The notes below the pieces were generated by a model. The model searched no databases. It was not told the DNA's origin and saw only the letters and a program-made list of their open reading frames with translations. DNA of 11,370 bases from Verrucomicrobiota bacterium. Its GTDB lineage: Bacteria; Verrucomicrobiota; Verrucomicrobiia; Limisphaerales; CAIQOK01. Location: contig JANYDP010000160.1 in assembly GCA_025363535.1 (NCBI GenBank), positions 1 through 11,370 on the forward strand. The letters run 5' to 3'. Made by a program: the position numbers and the translations under genes. This document shows positions 5,995-11,370 of this stretch, piece by piece (within the stretch, counting starts at the first letter, position 1; each line of letters starts with the position of its first letter).

Positions 5995-6891
5995 TCAACG
6001 AAACCGGAACCCACCTTGAAAAATAATCTCGGCGGCGACGACGCTCAGAAACACCGCGCTCACCACGGCGTTGAGCCGGAAGAAGGCGACGTTGATCCAG
6101 TTCAAACTGCGTCGTCGCGCAATCCAATGTTCCAGCATCAGACAGCCCACGATGATGATCCAGCCGATGAGGTACGCGATGCGGAAGTGACAGAGGAAAC
6201 CAAACGCCAGCAGCAGTCCGCACATGGCGAAGTGGGCGAGGAACGCGGCACCCAAGGCGTTCTTCGGTCCCCACGCCACGACGAGCGAACGCAGTCCCTG
6301 CGACTTGTCGAACTCGTAATCTTGCAGCGCGTAGATGATGTCGAAGCCGACCAGCCACAGCACGACGGCGAAGGCGAGGGTGGTCATCTGGGCGATTTCC
6401 AAACCGGAAACGCTGGCACCCTTGACCGCCAGCCACGCCCCGACCGGCGCGAGCGCGAGTGCAACGCCGAGATAAACGTGCGTGTAATCCGTGAAGCGTT
6501 TGGTCAGTGAATAAAAACAAACCGCCACCAGCGCGAGGGGCGAAAGATAAAAGCACAGCGGGTTCAGAAAATAACTCGTCGCCACCAGACCAGCGCCAGA
6601 CAAGGCGCAAAGCGCCAGCGCGCTCACGAGGGAAATGGTTCCGGCGGGGAGATGCCGGTTGGCGGTGCGCGGATTCAGCGCGTCAAACTTCTGGTCCACA
6701 ATGCGGTTGAACGCCATCGCACAAGTGCGCGCGCAGACCATCGCCGCGAGAATCAGCGCGAACGTCCGCCAGCCGGGCCAGCCGCGATGGTCGCGCGCCG
6801 CCACGAGCATCGCCGCCAGCGCAAAGGGCAGGGCAAAGACGGTGTGCGAGAAGCGCACGAACGAAAGCCATTTGTTAATTTGGGAAAACAT
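5995..6891 (-). CDS. UbiA-family prenyltransferase (quinone biosynthesis)
   Basis: This integral membrane enzyme should attach a polyprenyl chain to an aromatic quinone precursor using polyprenyl diphosphate and Mg2+. From ATG 6891 it has 298 residues, a usual family length, with about eight to nine hydrophobic segments. The first Asp-rich motif is NRIVDQKFD (62-70), followed by the RTANRHLP stretch. The second is YALQDYEFD (187-195), followed by LRSL. The 'RFSHTVFALPFAL' start is typical. With UbiX nearby, a role in menaquinone synthesis (UbiA/MqnP-like in the futalosine route, or a UbiA/MenA-like role) is likely, but the aromatic substrate is not decided by sequence. An alternative ATG at 6912 lies inside the heptamer repeat, and neither start has a clear ribosome-binding site. 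Confidence 0.9.
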   Translation of the reverse strand: MFSQINKWLSFVRFSHTVFALPFALAAMLVAARDHRGWPGWRTFALILAAMVCARTCAMAFNRIVDQKFDALNPRTANRHLPAGTISLVSALALCALSGAGLVATSYFLNPLCFYLSPLALVAVCFYSLTKRFTDYTHVYLGVALALAPVGAWLAVKGASVSGLEIAQMTTLAFAVVLWLVGFDIIYALQDYEFDKSQGLRSLVVAWGPKNALGAAFLAHFAMCGLLLAFGFLCHFRIAYLIGWIIIVGCLMLEHWIARRRSLNWINVAFFRLNAVVSAVFLSVVAAEIIFQGGFRFR

Positions 6892-6896
6892 CAGCC

Positions 6897-6925
6897 GGGA
6901 AACATTCAACATTCAACATTCAACG
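6897..6925 (+). repeat. Heptamer array, left inverted end of the four-helix-bundle unit
   Basis: GGGAAAC is followed by three overlapping ATTCAAC heptamers and a final G. It is the reverse complement of the array at 7406-7441 apart from one heptamer fewer. It abuts the start of ubiA and even supplies an alternative ATG for it (6912). Confidence 0.85.
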
Positions 6926-6940
6926 CCCAACATCGAAGGG

Positions 6941-7450
6941 TTAGCCGGCTTCGTCGGAAGCATAACGAGTGAGGACAGATAGTTTGCGCGCTCCGGCTTG
7001 GGCGTTTCGCTTCGCGGTCTGGATGCTTGCATGAAAGATACGGATCAATTCCTCACACTCACCGAGCACGAACAAAAGCGTGGTTTCGTTTTTCACCCAG
7101 GCCTTGCGCTTGATCAGCCGCGCCCAACGACGAGTCTCCCGCAATTCCTTCAGGCAAATCTTGAGCTTATGGATAAAGTCCGCACGCGACTCGGCGGCTT
7201 CCGCTTCGCCGTGATTTGGCAGGGGAGAAGTTCCCGAGCGCAAAACCTGCCCGGCAATATGATTCCCTGCGCGGGTGGCGGGCAAATTCTCAGATAAATC
7301 AATCACCGCCGAGGCAAACTCGAGCAGCCGGTCTTCAAGATCAAACTTTCGGTCAGGCCCACCGCCCTCATTAAACTCCCAAGCCGCTGTTTCCGACTCC
7401 TTGGACGTTGAATGTTGAATGTTGAATGTTGAATGTTTCCCCTTTTTCAT
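6941..7450 (-). CDS. Four-helix-bundle protein (23S rRNA intervening-sequence family)
   Basis: This 169-residue protein belongs to the small four-helix-bundle family first known from ORFs in 23S rRNA intervening sequences and related to Avd. The biochemical role of stand-alone members is unclear. Family signs are 'FDLEDRLLEFASAVIDLSENLP' (helix 1, about 36-57), 'IAGQVLRSGTS' (65-75), 'EAEAAESRADFIHKLKICLKELRETRRWARLI' (helices 2-3, about 82-113) and a final helix 'LFVLGECEELIRIFHASIQTAK' (126-147). Residues 7-16 (STFNIQHSTS) are encoded by the heptamer repeat, so the repeat is read as the protein's N-terminus. ATG 7450 lies 1 bp after the ubiX stop with GGAGGAG about 10 bp upstream, a good ribosome-binding site. 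It sits between ubiX and ubiA, bounded by inverted repeat arrays. Confidence 0.88.
   Translation of the reverse strand: MKKGKHSTFNIQHSTSKESETAAWEFNEGGGPDRKFDLEDRLLEFASAVIDLSENLPATRAGNHIAGQVLRSGTSPLPNHGEAEAAESRADFIHKLKICLKELRETRRWARLIKRKAWVKNETTLLFVLGECEELIRIFHASIQTAKRNAQAGARKLSVLTRYASDEAG
7406..7441 (-). repeat. Heptamer array, right inverted end of the four-helix-bundle unit
   Basis: On the minus strand this reads GGGAAAC, four ATTCAAC heptamers and G, matching the three-copy array at 6897-6925 in inverted orientation. It lies inside the 5' coding part of the four-helix-bundle gene, 11 bp from the ubiX stop. Confidence 0.88.
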
Positions 7451-7451
7451 T

Positions 7452-8009
7452 TCATTCTTTCTCCTCCGCCCAGCGCGGCGCGAGCTTTTGCGGGACGCCG
7501 AGATGATCCAGCACGCGGGCGACCACGGTGTCCACCACTTCCTGAATCGTCTGCGGCCGGGCGTAGAAGGAGGGGTTCGCCGGGATGAGGGTGGCCCCGG
7601 CGAGCAGCAGGAGTTCAAAGTTTTTGACGTGGATCAAACTCAGCGGCGTTTCGCGCGGGACGAGGATGAGCTTTTTCTTTTCCTTCAACACCACGTCGGC
7701 GGCGCGCAGCAACACGTCCTCGCTGTAACCATGTGCGATGCGGCCAATCGTGCCCATCGTGCAGGGAATCACGACCATCGCGTCCGGTGGATTCGAGCCG
7801 CTGGCGAAGGGCAGGTTCATGCTTTTGACGTTGTGCGTCTGCACGCCGTCGGGCAGGCGCAGGCCGCCGGGGAGTTCCTCGGCGATGACCTGCTGCGCGT
7901 AGTTGCTCAACACGACGTGGATTTCGTGCTGGCGCGGATCGAGGTTGTCGAGCAGGCGCTGGGCGTAGAGCGTGCCGCTGGCTCCGGTGATGGCGACGAG
8001 TATTTTCAA
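7452..8009 (-). CDS. ubiX: Flavin prenyltransferase UbiX
   Basis: UbiX makes prenylated FMN from FMN and dimethylallyl phosphate. This is the cofactor of UbiD-type decarboxylases used in quinone synthesis. The protein has 185 residues, the usual length, and begins KILVAITGASGTLYAQRLL. Diagnostic stretches are PCTMGTIGRIAHGYSEDVLLRAADVVLKE (82-110), the LVPRETPLSLIH region (116-127) and IPANPSFYARPQTI (142-155). The start is taken at TTG 8009 because the family begins with M-K directly before this first strand, and no in-frame ATG is near. The next in-frame ATG (8159) would add repeat-derived sequence. It precedes the four-helix-bundle gene by 1 bp and then ubiA, and diverges from the deacetylase/nagB operon. 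Identity is firm; the start is less so. Confidence 0.92.
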   Translation of the reverse strand: MKILVAITGASGTLYAQRLLDNLDPRQHEIHVVLSNYAQQVIAEELPGGLRLPDGVQTHNVKSMNLPFASGSNPPDAMVVIPCTMGTIGRIAHGYSEDVLLRAADVVLKEKKKLILVPRETPLSLIHVKNFELLLLAGATLIPANPSFYARPQTIQEVVDTVVARVLDHLGVPQKLAPRWAEEKE

Positions 8010-8067
8010 AGCTGGCCAATCATGGCGACGGCGGGCAAGGGCGGCAAGCGCAACGAAAGGGGCGGGG

Positions 8068-8171
8068 AAACATTCAACATTGAACGCCCAACCCTGAACA
8101 CCGAATTCATTGCGAACACAGGAGGCGGGAGGTTTCAGTGTTGGGGGTTGAACGTTCAATGTTCGATGTTT
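8068..8171. repeat. Palindromic repeat of the ATTCAAC family in the ubiX/deacetylase divergent region
   Basis: AAACATTCAACATTGAACG (8068-8086) is mirrored by CGTTCAATGTTCGATGTTT (8153-8171) with a two-base difference. These are ends of a 104-bp inverted structure that also has CCAAC/GTTGG elements inside. The left end continues as CGCCCAAC, exactly as the array at 6897-6932 does, so it belongs to the same dispersed family. It occupies much of the 240-bp gap between ubiX and the deacetylase gene, where both promoters should lie. Confidence 0.65.
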
Positions 8172-8249
8172 GTCTTTGGACTTTGAAAACCCGCCCTAGA
8201 CAATTCCCGGCGTGTTTGGGATTCTCCGGCCCGGTGGCGAACTGATCTT

Positions 8250-9107
8250 ATGAAATTATCCAAACGCAGCGCCGAAATCTTCGTGCCCGACGAACGGCCC
8301 ATCCGCTCCGCGCTTCAACGCATCACGCACCTCGGCATCGGCGCGCACCAGGATGACCTGGAGTTCATGGCCTTCCACGGCATTCGCGAGTGTTACGCCA
8401 GCCAAACCAAATGGTTCGGCGGCGTCACCTGCACCAACGGCGCGGGCAGTTCGCGCATCGGCGCTTATGAAAAATTCACCGACGCGCAGATGATGGCCGT
8501 GCGCCGGCAGGAACAAAATGCCGCCGCCGTCGTGGGTCGTTACGGCGTGATGTTTCAACTCGATCATCCGAGCAGCGTCGTCAAGAGTGCCACGGACAAC
8601 GCGTTGAAGAACGACTTGGAAAAAATTCTCGCGGCGACGCAGCCGGAGATTGTTTACACCCACAACCCGGCGGACAAACACGACACGCACATCGGCGTCG
8701 TGATTGCCGTGTTGCAGGCGATGCGCGAACTGCCGCGCCGCCAGCGTCCGGCGCGCGTCTGGGGCTGCGAAGTCTGGCGCAACCTCGACTGGCTGGCGGA
8801 CGCCGACAAGGTGCTGATGGACGTGAGCGGTCATGATCATCTGGCCGCGGCGTTGAACGGAATTTTTGATTCGCAGATTGCCGGCGGGAAACGCTACGAC
8901 CTCGCCACCTTCGGTCGCCGCTCCGCGAACGCGACGTTTTTTTCATCCCACACTACGGACCGCGCGACGCAACTGATCTTCGGCATGGACCTCACGCCAT
9001 TGGTGACGGATGAGAAACAGGACATCGCTGAATTTGTGGGTGCGCACATCAAGCGTTTTCAAACGGAGGTTTGCTCAAAATTGGAACAGCGCCTCGGCCG
9101 CGCCTGA
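8250..9107 (+). CDS. PIG-L family deacetylase
   Basis: This is a zinc-dependent deacetylase of the PIG-L/LmbE family, whose members remove the acetyl group from N-acetylglucosamine-type sugars. The 285-residue protein carries the N-terminal metal motif as GAHQDDLEF (31-39), where most relatives have AHPDD, and the later HNPADKHDTHI stretch (138-148) whose two histidines (144, 147) match the second metal/catalytic motif. It has no signal peptide, so it is probably cytoplasmic. nagB starts 3 bp after its stop, so the two are cotranscribed. The likely logic is deacetylation of a GlcNAc derivative, then deamination of glucosamine-6-phosphate to fructose-6-phosphate. The exact substrate is inferred from the neighbour. 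No strong Shine-Dalgarno precedes the ATG. The start fits the first conserved strand with about 25 leading residues. Confidence 0.9.
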   Translation: MKLSKRSAEIFVPDERPIRSALQRITHLGIGAHQDDLEFMAFHGIRECYASQTKWFGGVTCTNGAGSSRIGAYEKFTDAQMMAVRRQEQNAAAVVGRYGVMFQLDHPSSVVKSATDNALKNDLEKILAATQPEIVYTHNPADKHDTHIGVVIAVLQAMRELPRRQRPARVWGCEVWRNLDWLADADKVLMDVSGHDHLAAALNGIFDSQIAGGKRYDLATFGRRSANATFFSSHTTDRATQLIFGMDLTPLVTDEKQDIAEFVGAHIKRFQTEVCSKLEQRLGRA

Positions 9108-9110
9108 CTT

Positions 9111-9881
9111 ATGGAAATCATCATTCAACCCACGCCCGCCGCCGCCACCAGCGTCGCCGCGCGTTTGCTGGCCGGATTGATTCGGAAAAAACCCGCCGCT
9201 GTGCTCGGCCTCGCGACGGGCAGCACGCCGCTGCTGCTTTACCGCGAATTGATCGCGCTGCAACTCAACTGGCGCAAGCTGACGACTTTCAACCTGGATG
9301 AATACGTCGGTCTTGATCCCGCGCATCCGGCGTCCTACCACAGCTTCATGGAGGAAAATTTATTTCGTCATGTGAACATTGCGAAGAAAAACGTCCACAT
9401 TCCTGATGGGATGACCAGAGACGTTCCAAAATTTTGCGCGCGTTATGAAAAAAAAATCCGCGCGGTGGGCGGCGTGGATTTGCAGGTGCTCGGCATTGGC
9501 ACCGTCGGGCACATCGGGTTCAACGAGCCGACCTCGTCGCTGGCTTCGCGCACGCGCATCAAGACGCTGACCGCGCAGACGCGCCGCGATAACGCGAAAT
9601 TTTTCGGTCAGGAAGAAGCCGTGCCGTATCACGTCATCACGATGGGGATCGGGACGATCATGGATGCGCGGCATTGCCTGCTGCTGGCGTTCGGCAAAAA
9701 AAAGGCGCGCGCCCTGGCCGCAGCGCTGGAAGGGCCGATCAGCGCGATGAATCCCGCCTCGGTTTTACAATGGCATCCGAAAGTGACGGTGTGTGTGGAT
9801 GAAGAAGCAGCGTCCGAGTTGTCGCTCCGGGATTATTACCGCTGGGCTTACGACCACAAACCTGGCTGGCAAAAAATCTAG
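9111..9881 (+). CDS. nagB: Glucosamine-6-phosphate deaminase NagB
   Basis: The enzyme converts glucosamine-6-phosphate to fructose-6-phosphate and ammonia in the cytoplasm, feeding amino sugars into glycolysis. The 256-residue protein shows LGLATGSTP (32-40, phosphate loop), FNLDEY (60-65, with the general base equivalent to E. coli Asp72 at residue 63), GIGTVGHIGFNEP (128-140) and SSLASRTRIKTL (142-153). His134 and Glu139 match E. coli His143 and Glu148. The position of E. coli Asp141 is Val132 here. Arg149 and Lys151 match the E. coli allosteric-site residues Arg158 and Lys160. The gene starts 3 bp after the deacetylase stop. Identity as a NagB-fold deaminase/isomerase is firm. The valine raises some doubt about full activity. 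Confidence 0.93.
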   Translation: MEIIIQPTPAAATSVAARLLAGLIRKKPAAVLGLATGSTPLLLYRELIALQLNWRKLTTFNLDEYVGLDPAHPASYHSFMEENLFRHVNIAKKNVHIPDGMTRDVPKFCARYEKKIRAVGGVDLQVLGIGTVGHIGFNEPTSSLASRTRIKTLTAQTRRDNAKFFGQEEAVPYHVITMGIGTIMDARHCLLLAFGKKKARALAAALEGPISAMNPASVLQWHPKVTVCVDEEAASELSLRDYYRWAYDHKPGWQKI

Positions 9882-9969
9882 GCAGCGGCCTGGAGAAGGG
9901 CCGTGTGGCGGCGCGCTTCAGGTTATTTGCAACGAATTAAGGCTTGTCCCCGGGCGCGGGTTTTGTTTA

Positions 9970-11370
9970 ATGCCAGCCAGTGAAGCACATTCAAAACGGC
10001 TGGTTTTCGCCAGCCCCAGACAAAACGCTGTGTCCCGTGTGAGCCACACAGAAAAGTCCCGCGCCGCGCACTCAGACCCAGTGGTTGAGCGAGGCCCGGT
10101 CATCCCTCAAACGCCAGTGCCTCCCCACGCCACCTGGCTCCACAGCGGTCTGGCCATCCTTGATCCGCATGGGAAAATCCTCAGTCTAAACGACGCGCTC
10201 GCGCTCTGGCTCGACGGCACTTCCGGCGAATTGACCGGCCAGTCGTTCCCCGATTTGATCGGCCAACGCCACGCCGGCTGGCGCGGTGAAATTCAGAATC
10301 TGCTCGCGGGTTCGGCGAAGTTTGACCGCTTGGAACTCATCGCGCGCAAAGATGATTTTACCGAGCGCCTCGGGGTGGATCTTTGCCGCCACGAGGCCGT
10401 CTGCTTCCTGCGCCTGGAATCCGGCGTGCCGCCCGCGCGCGAGCTGGAAAATTTATTTTCGGAAAATTCCTGGAGCAGCGTGGCCATCCACGATTCGTTT
10501 CAGCGGATGCTGCGTGCCGAGGTGCAGTTGGAAAATCTCATCCACCGCTGGCCCGGCATCATCTTCAGCCAGCGGCCCGATTTCAGTTTCGCCTTCATCA
10601 GTCCGCGCATCGAGGAACTTACCGGCGTGCCGCCTGCCGAATGGCAGCGGCACTCGAAATATTTCTGGCAAACTCTCCACGAAGCCGACGCCCAGCCGCT
10701 CATGGCCCGGCTGCGCGAAGCGGCGCGTTTGCCCGGTGAACTGACCAGCACCTTTCGTATCCGCCATGCGCAGACGGGTCGCGTCAGTTATTTGTGGGAA
10801 CATCGCCAGCCCGTGCTCAGCAGCAACGGGCTGCTGCTTGGCTACGAAGGCATCTGGCTCGATATCAGCCGGCAAACCATTGCGGAACGCCGCTTGTTGA
10901 ATCTGTCGTGGAAGGAAAATCTCGGCACGCTGACGATGGGCCTGGCGCATGATTTCTGCAACATCATGACCGGCATCGTGGCGTTGAGCGAAACCTTCGG
11001 GGCCGAACTCGGCGAAAACACCTCGCTCCGCGACGGCCTGAACATGATCCGCAGCACGGCCATCGAGGCGGGGCAGTTGTCCCAGCGCATCCGCCAGTTG
11101 CATCACGGCACGCCCGGCGAAAAAAATTACCACGACCTCAACGAGATCGTCACCAGCATCGCCGCCGTGCTGCAAAAAGTTCTGCCCCGCCGCGTGCGCG
11201 TGCAGACGGAACTGGCCGACGGTCAGTTGCCCGTTTATCTGGACGAGGTTGAACTGCGGCAGGTGCTCGTCAACCTCGCGCTCAACGCCGCCGACGCGAT
11301 GCCGAACAGCGGCCAGCTCACCTTCCGCACCGCGCGGCATACGGAATTTCCCACGGTTGAAAATTTGCAC
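9970..11370 (+). CDS. PAS-domain sensor histidine kinase (3' end off window)
   Basis: This sensor kinase should autophosphorylate a histidine and pass the phosphate to a response regulator. The frame is open from ATG 9970 to the window edge (467 codons, C-terminus missing). The first ~50 residues are polar and probably disordered. A PAS-like domain follows at about 57-110 ('GLAILDPHGKILSLNDAL') and a second PAS at about 185-300 ('LENLIHRWPGIIFSQRPDFSFAFISPRIEELTG', ending 'YEGIWLDISRQ'). Next come the H-box GLAHDFCNIMTGI with His327, a dimerisation helix, and the start of the ATPase domain with N-box VNLALNAADAM (Asn439). No membrane segment is seen, so it is likely cytoplasmic. The start is uncertain because no ribosome-binding site is visible. 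Whether a receiver domain follows the ATPase domain cannot be seen. Confidence 0.87.
   Translation, partial: MPASEAHSKRLVFASPRQNAVSRVSHTEKSRAAHSDPVVERGPVIPQTPVPPHATWLHSGLAILDPHGKILSLNDALALWLDGTSGELTGQSFPDLIGQRHAGWRGEIQNLLAGSAKFDRLELIARKDDFTERLGVDLCRHEAVCFLRLESGVPPARELENLFSENSWSSVAIHDSFQRMLRAEVQLENLIHRWPGIIFSQRPDFSFAFISPRIEELTGVPPAEWQRHSKYFWQTLHEADAQPLMARLREAARLPGELTSTFRIRHAQTGRVSYLWEHRQPVLSSNGLLLGYEGIWLDISRQTIAERRLLNLSWKENLGTLTMGLAHDFCNIMTGIVALSETFGAELGENTSLRDGLNMIRSTAIEAGQLSQRIRQLHHGTPGEKNYHDLNEIVTSIAAVLQKVLPRRVRVQTELADGQLPVYLDEVELRQVLVNLALNAADAMPNSGQLTFRTARHTEFPTVENLH

Noticed and set aside
6897..7441. Diversity-generating retroelement (because the four-helix-bundle protein resembles Avd)
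   Set aside because: No reverse transcriptase and no template/variable repeat pair are in the window.
7419..8186. Plus-strand open frame opposite ubiX
   Set aside because: It is antisense to a complete UbiX sequence with all family motifs and includes translated repeats at both ends.
9948..9968. Terminator after nagB (CCCG/CGGG followed by TTTTGTTT)
   Set aside because: The stem is only 4 bp and the position is directly at the histidine kinase start, too weak to call.
10453..11370. Long minus-strand open frame opposite the histidine kinase
   Set aside because: The plus-strand frame has PAS, H-box and N-box motifs. The minus frame has no recognisable domain and is explained by codon bias.

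Overview
The window looks like a chromosomal segment of a Verrucomicrobiota bacterium (Pedosphaera/Limisphaerales-like). This is inferred from style, not from a marker gene: high-GC coding sequence, heptamer repeats built on ATTCAAC around a four-helix-bundle gene, a fibronectin-III protein of a type I associate with this group, and a small exported protein with an 'IQSSTNMVDW...GHYYRA' C-terminus. No rRNA, tRNA, CRISPR array, transposase or integrase gene was seen.

Region 1 (1-2685, minus strand) is a tightly packed ABC-2 export operon: ATPase, multi-pass permease and a second ATPase cut by the window edge, with overlapping gene ends. Region 2 (2783-3892) is the most striking part. It is a short array of integron-type attC sites (two near-identical 108-bp sites and one degenerate site) separating two single-gene cassettes. 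Both cassettes encode small unrecognised membrane proteins on the minus strand, with start and stop codons only a few bases from the attC ends. No integrase is visible, so it looks like a CALIN or the inner part of a cassette array.

Region 3 (3893-4377) has no clear gene. It holds about 7.8 tandem copies of a 21-bp partly palindromic unit and two hairpins ahead of the next gene. Region 4 (4378-5905) has a fibronectin-III protein gene, a small palindromic-ended element, and an AT-richer exported-protein gene enclosed by a perfect 14-bp inverted repeat that belongs to the same repeat family.

Region 5 (5935-8009, minus strand) encodes a UbiX flavin prenyltransferase and a UbiA prenyltransferase, probably for menaquinone-type quinone synthesis. 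Between them sits a four-helix-bundle (23S rRNA intervening-sequence family) gene bounded by inverted arrays of the ATTCAAC heptamer, as if a small mobile unit had landed in the operon. A related palindromic copy lies in the divergent promoter region upstream of ubiX.

Region 6 (8250-9881, plus strand) is a two-gene operon for amino-sugar catabolism: a PIG-L-type deacetylase and a glucosamine-6-phosphate deaminase (nagB). Region 7 (9970-11370) is a PAS-PAS-histidine kinase truncated by the window edge.
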